DNA of 27,096 bases. Source: Nephromyces sp. MM_2019. Lineage: Eukaryota; Apicomplexa; Aconoidasida; Nephromycida. Below the pieces are notes generated by a model, which saw nothing but the letters and a program-made list of their open reading frames with translations, was not told the DNA's origin and ran no database searches. Positions 1 to 12,310 of this stretch are shown here, in pieces. The stretch is taken from NCBI GenBank assembly GCA_015657535.1, contig JADHZB010001040.1:6686-33781 (forward strand), in the 5' to 3' direction. The position numbers and the translations under genes are program-made. Every line of letters starts with the position of its first letter. Position 1 is the first letter of the stretch.

Positions 1-34
<34 letters not shown>

Positions 35-350
35 GGAAAAAAAAATAGACACAATCAAAGAGCATACAGAGACACGTCGCTCAAGAAAAAAACATTCAAC
101 ACAAATCACATAATCATACTCAGAAAAGCTCAGGTTTTTAAACTCACAAAACTCGAGAAAAAAAACACACACACTTAGAGCACATGCGAGCTCAACAAAA
201 CGCAGAAACGTATTCAACTTAACGCACACACGCTCTCATAACAGCATACACTCACATACCACGCTAAATAAAACTGACTCAAAAAAGGACATGGAAAGTC
301 GACAAAACGCAGACTCATACTCGAAAGGGCGCACACACACTCAAAAAAAG
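1..350. repeat. CA-rich flank starting inside a (CA)n microsatellite
   Basis: The first 31 bases are an uninterrupted CA dinucleotide run that is cut by the window edge. Up to about 350 the sequence remains A/C-rich, with repeated short CACACA, CTCA and poly-A motifs (for example 168-176 and 331-340). I see no coding potential. The plus-strand CA orientation corresponds to TG on the minus strand, which is the coding strand of the neighbouring gene. Confidence 0.85.
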
Positions 351-1317
351 ACATGCACATTCACACGCATACTCAAACATCCTCGGTACCCCACAAATTT
401 TGTAAGAACACTATATCTAGCTCTTTACTAAACCCTAAATTAAAGCGTTTTTTCCTGTATAAAAGCCCTGAGAATGCCATTATTAATATTTTTCCCTATA
501 GCAAGGAATGTGATATGTGCGTGTGCGACTATCCCATGCCCCCCTAGTGTGCGTGAATTTCAGTTTTTTTCCTTCAAAAGAATGCTCTAGCCCTAAGTTC
601 AAACTTTGATTAGCCTAGCTTTGCTCTTCTCTAATTTTTTATCATTTAAAAAGCGGATTTTTATTCGAATTTACGGGCTTTAAAGGCTGCAAATTGATCA
701 TTCTGATTCAAATACCAATAAAATAGAGAGAATTTGATGCTTTTAAATTCCTTATTTTCACTTTTTTCTCTCCTTACTTATTTGCAGAAGGTCCTAAGCT
801 TTCATCATATATATAATTCCTCGTGTTCATCACTGGAGGACAAACAGAGAGGACTGTTGCCGGCCCTCCAAGCATGGACTCATCGTCAGATTGACCCTGC
901 AAATTGCTAAGGACTTGTTCCCTCAATTCCTGCAAAAATGGCGTTTTTATGAGTAAGACACGCGTCGATTAAGGAGAGATATTTTTTGTAGGAAACCCAC
1001 AGTGTTTGCCTGTCAGGAGTACTTTAAACGCCTGCGTAGAAAGCTAGGCTATACAGCACTGACTGAATGGCCACACACACGGTAGCGAGAGAAAGCAGCG
1101 AAAATGATAAAAGCCTAACCTCCACAGCTCTGACTAGATGGCCAAATGCACCCTACCCAGAGAAAACATCACAAAGCATAGAAACCTAATCTCCTCAGCA
1201 CGCAGCACACTAAACTAGTTAACGCAGCTTTCCACCACACGCACAGCCAGCAAGTGAATCCATCGCTTTCCTCCCCTTCACTTTCGCACACAAACACTCT
1301 CAAAAGCCCTAAAGTCC
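351..1317. other. 3' flank of the minus-strand gene; no gene seen
   Basis: This AT-rich stretch lies beyond the stop codon of the minus-strand gene ending at 1318. I find only short chance ORFs and one diverged tandem duplication (1053-1194, listed separately). The 3' UTR and polyadenylation site of the minus-strand gene should lie here, but I could not pinpoint a signal. Confidence 0.5.
1053..1194. repeat. Diverged 71-bp tandem duplication
   Basis: Unit 1 (1053-1123) and unit 2 (1124-1194) can be aligned end to end with a period of 71. They share the anchors ACAG-CTGACT-ATGGCCA near the start, AGAGAAA in the middle and a TAAYCTCC-like end. They differ at many positions, so the duplication is not recent. 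A third partial start (TCAGCACGCAGCAC) follows at 1195. It has no coding interpretation. Confidence 0.6.
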
Positions 1318-1577
1318 TTATCTTTTCTCCGTTCTAACCTTCAGTTTATTGGATTTCAGATAAACCAGCGCTTTATCTACTGTTTCTTTAGAGAATGAAG
1401 GATTATCACTCGGCGCTAATGCTCTCCACTGCTCTATAGCGAAGATATCCTCATTTGTGATGCTTTTGTACATTCCTTCAGCGAAGAGCATTCGTCTTCT
1501 TGTTTGATGTATCTCGTTAACTATCGAACTGAGCTCGATGAGGATGGAGGCATCGTTTTTTTTGGCGTTTCGAATAG
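1318..1577 (-). CDS. Proposed last exon, helical C-terminal 86 residues
   Basis: From the acceptor at 1578-1579 the frame stays open for 85 complete codons to TAA at 1320-1318. The first two bases (CT) complete a GCT alanine with the phase-1 G of exon 1. The peptide is charged and helical, with a motif IHQTRRRMLFAEGMY, then a tryptophan-containing helix (AIEQWRAL), then a small helix-turn-helix-like tail (SFSKETVDKALVYLKSNK) and a basic end. It continues the heptad-like pattern of the preceding exon. I do not recognise it. It could instead be the last exon of another gene if the phase match is coincidental. Confidence 0.6.
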
Positions 1578-4500
1578 CTGCAGCGAGAGGGGGGGTAGAG
1601 GGATGTGGAGCAGCTTTGATGAGGGCAGGAAGAAAGCAAGGAGCCCCAACTTCTTAGTGAAGATGTAGCTTATTTTATCTGCTCTCTACACGCACGGAAT
1701 AAACACACACTCTGATGCTTATTAACCCCACCATCCTCTCCTTAGGGAAGCCAAAACCGAAGAAAGACACACTCTAAAGCTTATCGCCCTCCCCAATACT
1801 TGGGGGGAAAATTAGGGGTGAAATAGCTGCTGGCTTATATAATGAAAGAGCATGAATAGGAGGCTAGTGGTAGCTTTGCAAGATATGAGTTAAATTTTTT
1901 TAATGAGCTTCTTTGAGTGTGGAAATAAGGCAAATAGTAGAAACAGTTGCATGCTTGCATGAGGAAGGAAAAGCAAACACATACACAGGAAATTTGAGTA
2001 TCTCTTGATAGGGCACTTAAAAATGAAAGATGAAATCTCTAGAAAAAGAGAATAAAACTCCTTCTTCACCTGCTTAAAAGCATGTATCATTCATCAAAAA
2101 CCAATGCTAACAACACACGAAAAGACGCTACACGCTCAATATTACCCCCCCCTTAATCCCTCAAACACTCAATCACAACACTCCCAAAAACCGCCCTCCT
2201 ACCCTCCTTTAGAAGATCAGTGTTTCCTATATCAAAAGCCCTCAAAACCATCAGTTTGCTATGTAGTGTTGCTTCACGCTCTCTATATTCATCAAAATAA
2301 GTCTCAAAGTTTCTCTTCTCTTCATCCCACGCATTCTCCTGCTTCTTGATTGCCTCCTTCAGAGTAGGTATTATCTCTTGGATAGCGTTATGAGCCTGTT
2401 TTAGCTCATTAATACAAGCACGAAGCAGATTTCCTTTAGCCCTAGCATATTCCTTCGTTGAATTGCCTTTCTTTGGATCTTCTCCATGGTTTCCTCCTCC
2501 TTTTTCCGAACACCTAAATCTCCATTTGAAGGCTGAAGTGCTCCGTCCCAACAAGTGACTAGTATCTATAGCTTCAATCTCATTAATCTTGCCTTCATTT
2601 TTGGATCTGTTTCCTTCATAGACTGATTGCTCTTTCGATGTATTCTTTGCTGTTGAATAGTTGCTGCGTTGCTGCGTTTCCTTTCCGCTGTTAAAAGTAG
2701 CACTCGAATTGCGTTCAGCAGGGGGGTTGATATGTGTGTTGGGTTTGTAGCTAGTATTAGAAAAAAAAGCTTCTCTTTCATCAGAAATTTTTTGACTTAT
2801 AGTGGGTGAAAACGATGGTTTTGGTGTGCTAAGCTGAGCTCCTTCTCCCTCTGGAGCATACAAATTTTCTCTCTGGTCTCCCGCCTGCTCTCCTGGACTG
2901 GAAACCAACTCTTTTTCTTCCGGAAAAGTCGCTATTGTAGAATCAGTTGCTTCAGCTACCTCAGTTTCATCAAACTCTCGCTGAAGATGCTGGTATTCTG
3001 AAGAAATTTCTTGCTTTTTCTGATGCTCTTCAGCTTTTTTTTGGCGTAGATATGGCTGGTTCTCTAAGGGAGCTATGAGTAGCCCCTCGCGATCCTGTTC
3101 TTCCTCCTGAAGCCTTCTTTCCTTTTGAGTTGCTATGGTTTCATATGCTGAGTTTCTTTCTTCTCCGTAGTGGCTTTTTTCCGTCTGCTTCATGTCATTT
3201 TGAAGGGCATCTTGCTCCCATTGAACATTCCTAGGGTGGCTGCTGCGCTTAGAAAACAGTGAATCATCAGTTTCTCTAGTCATCTGCATCCTCTGTTGGT
3301 GTATAGACTCGGGATTTCTAGCTTGAAGATGATCATTTTTCTCGTCTTTCTGCTTATTCCCAGCTTTATTCTCAGAAACATTTCTCCTGAAGCTTCCTGT
3401 TGAGGATTTTTCCTTGTTCCCCGAAGGATAAAGGTTTTTGAAAAACTTCAGGAAGGGATGGTGATGTGTGCTACCACCCTTCGTTGCATCCTCTTTGGTG
3501 TTTTCCCTGTTTTTTCTCCCTTTTTCCAGTGGATTTCTCAGGTTTTTTAGAGTAAGAATTTCCTCGTTAGCCTTGTAAATATTCTTCAGTCCATCATAGC
3601 GCTGCTGCTGTGATTGCTGTAGATTGAGATATCTCCTTTCTAATTGCTGCTGCTTCATTAAATGAGCAGGAATGTTTTTTTCTGCTTCGTTGGTTTCGTA
3701 GCGGTCGCTGCCATGAAGAACGGCATCTTTTCCTACCTGGGGTTCGATTTGCCTGTATGTTTTCGATTGAGCTTTCAATGGAGGCTGCAAGTTTGCTTTC
3801 GGTTTAACAGAGCAGTCTTTAGAATAGGGACTAGAAGAGGGAATCGGCTGCGTTTTTATCGAACCCCGCATTGCTCGCTCTCTGCCGTCACTATATAGAG
3901 GGAAACCGCCTTTTTCTGCTGCTAAATTGCCTGAATATGCAGTTTTTCCGATATTTTCAGGAGGAAGATGAGAGTCAAAATTCGAATTCTGAGCAGCTTG
4001 ATGAAGCCTTTCTGCTTCATTAGGGGAAGAGCTTTTGCTGTTGCGAGTTGCAGAGATATTCCCCCCTGAAGAGGCATTCCTCCTTATTCTTTCGCGTATT
4101 AAATTTATACTTTTTCCATTGATATATAGGGGTTTTTCCTCCTCTCTTTCTTCATTTTGACGAGCAAAATGCGAGTTTTTTGCGTCTCTTTCCGCTACTC
4201 GCCCTTGTGGATTTCTTATATTCGCCTCATTTAGAGGAATTCGATGGTATCCCTCCCCAGGCTCTGCTTTATGATGTCCAATGAGCATATGCTCATAATT
4301 TCCCCTGGATTCTTGAGGCGGGATTTTGTACGTTGTTTCCCTTACATATGGGTTGTTTACAGTGCTGCTTCGCTGACACATCATATCCCCAACGTTTGGA
4401 TGAGTTTGATTGTATCCACCATTACCGTCTGAAGATATTCTCTTTGATGTGGAAAAACCCGGGTTTCTTTGTATTTTTTGGTAATCCGAGTATCTCTTTT

Positions 4501-5131
4501 CGTGTGTGTTTTGTTGATGATAAGTTCCCACCGTCCTCTGTTGTTGAATCTTCCTCTCCATCGTGTTGTTTTCCCGGGAAAAATTGTTTGGAGAATACTG
4601 AAAAGTTTGCCGATTATATCCTCCCTCTTCCTTTGTTTTTGCATCAAGAAAATTTGGATTGAGCATCCCTTTGTCTCCATACTTACTGCCTGGAAGGAGA
4701 ATTGGGTTTTGATTCTGTTTCTGACCGAGTTCTCGCTTTTTTGATTGATAAATCAGTTTTTCCTCCTCTTCCTCCTTCCCATAGTGCTTGAGTCCCGCCA
4801 TTTTTGACAAATCGTCCGCATAATACTCTGAAGAAACCCTTCCTCCTTTGGGACGCTGAAACCCTGGTATTTCCTGGGGATTTCTTCTTCCAGGAATGTA
4901 CCCGCTTTCCTGTTTTGAGTGCTTAAAGGACAGATTTCGTGTTTCTTCACTTTTATTTGGAGAATATTCCAGGTGATGATGAAGATTTGGTGGGTTCATA
5001 ATGTTTATAGGTTCAGCTTGGCTATTCACTTTGTTTTTGGAGATTTGAAGAGGATTCCCTCCTTCTTGAGGTTGAAAGGCGTACTCTGCTGCTCCTTCTC
5101 TTCTTTGAGGCATGGTACTTAACTGAGGCAT
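1318..5131 (-). CDS. Unrecognised large disordered protein with helical C-terminus, two-exon model
   Basis: Model: join of 5131-2203 and 1577-1318 on the minus strand, 3189 nt, 1062 residues. I do not recognise the family. Roughly the first 890 residues are hydrophilic and low in complexity (N, Q, S, E, K, R and Y rich), with no transmembrane segment, signal peptide or catalytic motif. There is an acidic run near residues 118-123, a Q-rich block near 492-510 and an HHH-containing patch near 554. From about 895 the sequence becomes strongly helical and coiled-coil-like and continues across the proposed splice to the C-terminus. The start is the first ATG after an in-frame TAA 14 codons upstream; a second Met lies at residue 7. 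The gene is divergent from the AK7-like gene. A scaffold or cytoskeletal role would suit the composition, but that is a guess. Confidence 0.65.
1578..2202 (-). other. Proposed intron (625 nt) of the minus-strand gene
   Basis: On the minus strand it begins GTAGGA and ends in a very good acceptor: a C/T tract (C-rich run complementary to 1583-1600) followed by GCTGCAG at 1584-1578. Reading through it meets stops in all frames. It contains no other feature I can support. Confidence 0.55.
2203..5131 (-). CDS. Exon 1 of the disordered/coiled-coil protein gene
   Basis: This exon of 976 codons plus one base is by far the longest open stretch in the window; in this AT-rich DNA a frame this long cannot be chance. 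Unspliced it would run to a TAA at 2153-2155 (992 residues), ending in a 16-residue tail unlike the preceding helix. A GTAGGA donor at 2202-2197 would instead end the exon after a phase-1 G. It would then join the exon at 1577, extending the helix. The unspliced form remains possible as an alternative transcript. Confidence 0.85.
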
Positions 5132-8100
5132 ATTTTAGGAATAAATCCTCTTGTGAAAGCTTTGAAGCTAAATTAGTTAAGTTTGGAGATGAAGAGTAGC
5201 TTTTAACCTGGGCACTTCCCTCAAAGATCGTGTGCGTAATGGCACTCCTCCCCCTTCCCAGTATTGAATATGCTGTTTTTCGCTGATTTTTTGTACGTTT
5301 TTAGTAGGCAGACGAAGGAGGGATTTGTCGATTTTTATGGGAGCCATGCATAGTTTTTAGTCGACTTCATACAAGTGTTTCACTTAATAAAATGGTTTTA
5401 GCCGTTTATACCGGTAATTTTTGGAAATCTGCACTTCGATGAAGTAATTTCTGTGCCTGTTTTGCAAGTTTTTCCGAGGGAGTTATCATTTTCTGCAATG
5501 ATTTACCGAGATTCCGGAAGACAACATAGAAGATTCAAAGCTTTTAGAATACCTTGAAGATGGCTGGTTATGCAGCGCTGAGTTGGGTTTTTGGAGCAAA
5601 AAATCATCAAATTAATGCCTGTAATCCGTAAAGACTATCGCTTAGCAGCGCCGCTAAATCAGATGGAAAGTGCTAGCAATTTGATGCTCGCATATATCCC
5701 CTCAAATGCAGTATTTAAAAAAGCGAAATTCGTGCAGTTTTCGGTGGTTAGAGCGATTTATTGCATGTGAAGAAGGTGTAAAGGATGAGAAAGCATCAAA
5801 AAATTCAGTATAATGCTCTCAATGTGCCAGAATTAGTAGGTATTTCACCGATTATTAAGTGTGTGGTTTCGGCACTTTTCATATTCCATCTATATTAAAT
5901 CGCAAAAGTCATGAATAATTTATTTTTAATGAATAGCAACCCTAGAAATGCAAAAAAAATTCACTCTTTCTTAGCTAAAAAGCATCAAATAAGTTGCTTG
6001 CTGCTGTTACCTACGAATCTACAATTTTTATTCGTTTCGCCGAATTCTTTGCTTCTATAACTAAGCATAGAGCCCCAAATTCATCATCAGAAAATGAAAT
6101 TCACTCAAAGAAGATGCCGCAGAAAATTTCTACACAATCAGCGCTTGAAAATCGTGTAAAAAAGCATATTAAAGCTATCCTAATCGTTTTTCGAACCACA
6201 AAAATGCTGATTCAAGAAGAGAAAAACAAAGGTGTTTAAAGTGCGAATATATCACATCTTTGCATTCCCTACGCTTTGCTTTCTCGTGTATTACAAATTC
6301 TGATAAAAGCAAACAAATGAAAATCTAGTATGCAAAGTCTGAAGATCGCTTAGCAAAAAATTTAAAAACGTCGTGTAAAGAATCTGCAGGCATGAAAATT
6401 TTCACTTTTGCAACTTCTTCAACGAGATCTTATTACTGGTAGTATTATGATTATGCTTTCTATTTTTATAATGCTTATTTTTTTAGATCCTAAAAACATG
6501 TATTTTTTAAAGGATTACGAGAAAGAAGAAAATTTTCCTCATAAAGATCTAAATTCGAACCGCTACGAAAGAGATGCTTGGGAAACAACAATCTCCGCTG
6601 AGATTCATATATACCACCTTTGAAGAACTCAGCATACAAAACTTAAGCATCAGTCCATTTAAGCTCTTGAAGTTTTATAGAGTTTATTATTGACGATGCC
6701 GAAGAGAAGCGTATTTTATGCGAGAAACTACTGATTCTCTTATTCGGGGTGGACTATGGATGATTTACTATACAAGTACTAGCAGTAATTTGAATGCAAT
6801 CTTGAATACTTTCGAGAAATTTTCCCTAAATACCCATTTATCATACAAACGAGTGCAGCGGAAGGGAGCTTTTTCAGCTTAAAATCAAATGCTTAACCAG
6901 CAACTTCCTGATGAGATTTATCACTGATTCTGAGGTAAGGAGTTGAATCTTCGATTGGTGAAATTTTTTTTTTAATTTTTTATCAGCTCTGAGATCGGTT
7001 GCAATTTCAAAGCATACGTTCCTAGTCACGCAATTCAAAGCTTCAGCACAAGATACCGAGAAGTTTGGATACTAAAAAAAAGACTATCTGGATAATACCA
7101 GCAGATCTCGGCCAGATATTTTCTCACAGGTAAGAAAGGGACGCGTATATGTAGCAAAAGAGGTAAGACCATTAGTTGCTTCATGTGCAAGTCAAAAATT
7201 TACAAAATACCGAAAAATTTTCTTTGGTCCATGAAAGAGAAGTTGCGGCACTGCAAGGGATACAGAAATAATTTAGGTTTCTCCCTGTGCGCTTTGAAAT
7301 ATTTAATAGTTTGCAACTACTTTCATCGTGGGTAGCTTCCAGAGAACTTGAAAACTGCCACTACCTGAATCTTTAAAAAATCTCGAGGATTGCTGTGCCT
7401 GGAGGAGAGTGTGTGCATAAATCTCTTTTAAGCACCATTTAAAGTGAAGCCAAAGTTATTTCATGCCTTTCAACACAAAAAAAACGGTTGAAATGCTGGT
7501 ATAAGAGGCAAGTAACCACTATTTCATGCTTGAACAATAAAAGCCAAAGCATACTTCAAGCTTTAAAAGAATGAAGATTAGGAAGCAAAGAGTGCTCCAT
7601 GGGAAGAATTAACAGAGTAAGAATATCCAAATAATTTGTGGATAAAACGAGTGCATCGGACCTAAGCAATTGTTTCCCCAAAAGCATGCTGCAAGCAACT
7701 TTATCCCTAAAGTAAGCAGAAAAAATATGCTCTTTCCAGCTTTTTTTGAAAGAGCTGCTTTCTGTGGTAAGGTAAACAGGAAAAGGCCCATAAGTTAAGA
7801 GATCGACCTCTAGGCATACCACTTTGAACTAAAAATTTGGTAAGCATCACGTTGAGGCATCACTAATACAGCTAAATTGCAAAAACTACCGCGTGCAGTA
7901 GAAGGGTATGAACATAGCAAACTATAAGGCAGGGAAAAAGATGCGGCAAAGAGAAGGGGCCCGACAATCCTTTCAAGATAAAAAAAGGCTAACCAAGTTT
8001 AAGCTATTGCTAACCTCAAAATGTGATGCCTCTCTTTTGGTTGATGACTCTGTAGGTATGAAGGAAGCAGGTAATTATGGCAGTAATGGTGAAAAAGCAC

Positions 8101-11100
8101 TAAAAATTTCGTAAAGTGGGAAGCTCAGGATGTTTAAGAGGGAAGAAGCATATTGAAAATAAATTCGAGAAGCCAAAACAATCATCCACTATCCCAATTA
8201 GAAAGATACTGTAAAAAATATCAAAATAAAAAAAGTGTAAAACTCATTTAAAAACCGGAAAAATAATCCAAAAAGCAGAAAAACATGTTAAATTTGGCAT
8301 TAAAATAAGCTTTTTATCGAAAAAAATCAAAAACTCCGGCATTTTCCTCTCCTGAGGCCTTCATTTCATGGCTATTTCCTACTTTGCTCTAAACTGCTTT
8401 CACCGCGCGTCGGGATTTTTCTTTTATATTTATTAAAAAACAAACTGCTATATATATCATTATGCATACATCAAACAAGACTTCACGATAAAACGCAGTT
8501 TTTTCTCGTCTTGAAATAGCGTTACAGCATCTTATGGTGTAGCATCAACAAGAAATTAGCCTCATTATATAGAGGGGCATGGAGCACACAGTAGCTTCAC
8601 ACTTTATTTGTTTCATATAATCAAAAAAGATCCAAAAAATCACCTTAAAGGGGGCGAAGGTTAAAAGAGATTTTTTATTTGTATCCCTCTGCGAGATTCG
8701 CATTTAGTCCCCTCTACTCTTTTTTGGTTAATTATTATTCAAAAGAGACAATACAAATAGTACCATTCGGTTATGTTGATTATTTTTCAAGATGAGCTTC
8801 TGCGCAGGTAGCAGCGTGTGTATGTGTAAAAAAAATAGAGGGTTAGACATGCGTGGTGTCTCTAGTAGGTCCTGACACTACGTAAGAGAATATGCTATGC
8901 ACGCGGGCTTTCACAGCAAGTCTTCGGAGCCAGTGCAATAAAGTTGTAATCTTAACGCTTCCTCTGTGTTCGTCTCACTTGCTTTCTCTTTTATGCTGAT
9001 CAATGCAATTTTTGGTTGAGGATACCTACAGTGTTTTCTAAGTGTGTACAGTTGGAGAAGCGCGTGTAGAGCAGGGAGATTCTCGTGTATTTTGTTTTTA
9101 GTTCAATATTTAAGTGTGTGAGCTATTAGCAGAGATGGAAAATCAAAGTGGTTAGTAGCTTGTGCTTGTTGCTATATTGCTTCTAGCTTATTCTCTTCTC
9201 GCCTTATTATACGGATCCTTGGTTTCTGCGATGTTAATACATTTATTAGGTCTATTAAACAAGGAGTGCTTAATTTCGCGCGTAAGTTCTATGGAAACAA
9301 TGAAGGGAGACAGCTAGTTTTTCAGAGCTCATTTCTTAAACACGAAGAAAGGGAAGCCAAAACGTCTGCTACTGCATTTTTTGCCCTCACTTACATGACA
9401 GAGACTCGCATACTTCAGTAGCTTCAAATATCCTACGGTTTCTAGCAAAGTTATAACCCTTAGAAAATTATATTTAGTGGAAAAATATTGAAAATTCACC
9501 TTGAAACTGCTAAAAAGAACTTCTCTATGGGAGATTTCCAACGTGGCACTGCTAAAATCGCACCCATTACCCTTCAAGAAATGCTTTTATAATAAGAAAT
9601 TGGATTCCTTTCCTTCCTTTTTCCTCCCTGCTGAGTGGCATGATGCAGTTATGTTGCTAGTAATGTGCACAATAGTACCGTATGAACTGCTTCGTGTCGA
9701 CCTACTTTTTTCATGGGCTAATAAAGCCTGAACGAGGGAAATTCCTCAAATTTTCATTGTTTTACCGCCTTGTAGGTAGCTATCACAAATATAAACAGGA
9801 GGAGCTTCTGCATCATACGCAATACCGTGCTTATACCATGCTACTACTCAGTCTTAACACATTTTATGATTACAATTTTTGAGAGCTTTAAAATATTTTT
9901 TGCAAGGTTTCTAGTGTCTGCTCCCGGCTAAGATTTGCTCTACTGTTTCTACTGGTTTACTATAAATTTTTTTTCAACGTAAACAGGAAAAATCTTATTT
10001 TCTTGACCCCTTAATATAACTCGATGCGTGTGCGAGGAGCAGAAAAGCCACGAAATAACACCAAAAGGCAAGGTGATATACTGCATGGAGACAGGCGCGC
10101 AAAATTTCAAGGTACCTCTAATATTTGCCACTCCAAGTAGTCTCAAACAGTATAGAGAGCCTTGCATATGAGGCCAAAAATGGTTTTATTCTATGAAATT
10201 GTGATGATGTAAATTATAGTACACGCTCTAATTAACGGTGCGCACGGTATCAGAAAGCAAACCCAAGCATACTCTTAAGCCGTAGGATGCCAGCTATCAC
10301 TGGTAGGCACACTTGTTTCTCTAATCTCTATGCACAGATGTGAATTCACGAGCATAAACTCGAAGAAATACGATTCATTGGAAAAACCGCTGCATATAAC
10401 CGAAAAAGTTGTAGAAAAGACAGCTAACCGTAAATTCTATGAAACGTAGCTCACACTAACGTCTATAAAGACTTCTTGCCACCATAGAACATTATGGGAT
10501 GCCTACAATTACGGAAGACCCACTATTATGGACGACGCGACACATTGCAAACCAAAACAATAAAGGGGTGGCCTTTTCTAGGTTCAACTTGAAGAAATTG
10601 GGGGGAATGTGGCAAAGATCGAGAGGATGATCTGATGTAGCCGAATCATATCTACATAGATGTTACCCTCAAAGAATAGAGCCCGGAATTACTTTCAAAC
10701 GTGAGGCATGAAATAGGTTTACAGGAGCACACTTTAGTCAACGAACTAGTTAGGCAATCTAGATGATAGATACTTAGTACTTACTCATCAAGCAAGCTAA
10801 TGCTAGCCGTACTGCTAGTGGGTACTTTTTTAAAATTTGTGTTTGGCAGTCCATACAGCCTCCACACTCTAAAATCTCCTGGTGGACGACCAACTGAATA
10901 TACTCCTGTGGTATGTACATATATACAATACCAATGCTTTGGTTCCATCAGTGCTGCTCGTAAAATCGCTTATTTTGTGTAGTGCCAACCTTAAATATCC
11001 AACAAACAGCCGAATCTCAGAGTTCTCCAAATTGCGGCAACTTTCTTGAGTAGGAAAATACGGCCATAAACACGTTTTCAGAGTCTCTCATTATGAAGAT

Positions 11101-12310
11101 ACTGAAAAACTTCACTTTTACTTTCTTTGAATATCACCCAAGCATTAGATCTACAAAAGCACCTGGAAATGTAACTCGCATTCTCTTAGTGTACTGAAAA
11201 ACTAAAATCGTCGTACACCACACCTGCTAGAGCTTCTTTTTGAGGTAGATCGCCTATTTATATTCAATACCATTACGAAGAGCCGGTGGTAGCTATCAAA
11301 AAACTTCATTGGGAACTTACATGTAGGTTAATGCACTTTGAGAGAAAAATTTGAGTACCACGCAGCAAGGGAAGATACACAAATTACAACGTGATATAAT
11401 ATTTGCAACTCGTTCAGGAGTAAGTTCTCTGTAGTGTCATTACCTTAGTACCTTATTTGCATTAGTTGGATATAATATTCCATGCAGAGACGTAGGTGTC
11501 TATGTCGCTTACGGAGGTTTTGCTCTGATAGATGCAACACTATCGTTTCTCTAAATTTTTCGAATGAAATAACGAAGATACAAACATCTAGGTCGAAAAC
11601 GCAGCAATAATGTCCCCATACACCTGAGCAAATTCATCACTCAGTTATAGCAGTTCTATTAATGGTCATGCCCAAAGATATCGGCTGTATATATGGATTT
11701 TTTAGAGATTTAGACGCTAGGAAAATGATAGCTGCGTTATAATTGCTTCGAAGATCATATGTATAATCTTTGCCTGACGTCCCGCTGGTGTGAGCAAAAT
11801 TTCAATGAGTGAGGTCCCGGCCCCTATAGGAGCGGAGTGTAGCTCTTGATGTTTAGAGATAAATCTCCAGAAAAGAAGATGACCAAACTCCAACCTGGTC
11901 AATACTTATCAGCAAATACTCACCGCAGCTGTTACGACGAAGTCTTATATAGAAAGCAAAGTGAATTATTTGGATACTTGATAGTTTGTGTGATACCGGA
12001 ATAAATGTAAAGGTACTGACTGGTGACTCTACTATATTACGAGAGGTGCCCTCAACCACAACTATTAGGTGCACAAAGATGGCAATAAAAGCAATCCCAT
12101 GATGGCTGCAAACTAGTTTCCGCCATTTTTTCACTAATGCCGGCGATGCTATGAGTTTGTATTGCTTGTGACACTGGTAGTGCACTCCTTAAAAGTTGTG
12201 CTAAACTTGGTATCGCAGCAAAACCAGCTACAGCTGAATCACCACTATTTATTTCACCTAATAAAATGTAAGAATAACTCCTCTTATATATAAAAGCTCC
12301 GCTTCTAAGT
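5132..12310. other. 7.2-kb divergent intergenic region, no supported gene
   Basis: This region separates the divergent starts of the two main genes. All six frames carry only ORFs of about 60-110 codons, which are expected by chance at this composition. None shows a recognisable motif or a convincing acceptor/donor pair. The longest (plus 5994-6239 and 6408-6623, minus 11853-12185) have unremarkable composition. The promoters of both genes should lie at its ends. I see no tRNA, rRNA or transposon. Confidence 0.5.
12284..12296 (+). promoter_or_regulatory. TATA-like element just upstream of AK7-like ATG
   Basis: TTATATATAAAAG lies only 15 bases before the proposed ATG at 12311. A canonical TATA box at this spot would start transcription at or after the ATG. 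Either the initiation geometry is unusual, or the match is incidental in AT-rich DNA, or a non-coding 5' exon splices in at the AG at 12308-12309. An in-frame TAA at 12275-12277 excludes a longer uninterrupted N-terminus. Confidence 0.25.

Noticed and set aside
1..31. Telomeric repeat at the left edge
   Set aside because: It is a plain CA dinucleotide run, not a TTAGGG/TTTAGGG-type repeat; a lone CTAAACCCTAAA near 428 is a single occurrence.
5540..6900. Several short plus-strand frames that shift from one to another, suggesting a decayed gene
   Set aside because: At this AT content many 50-80 codon frames are expected by chance, and no peptide resembles a known family or overlaps the next in a consistent order.
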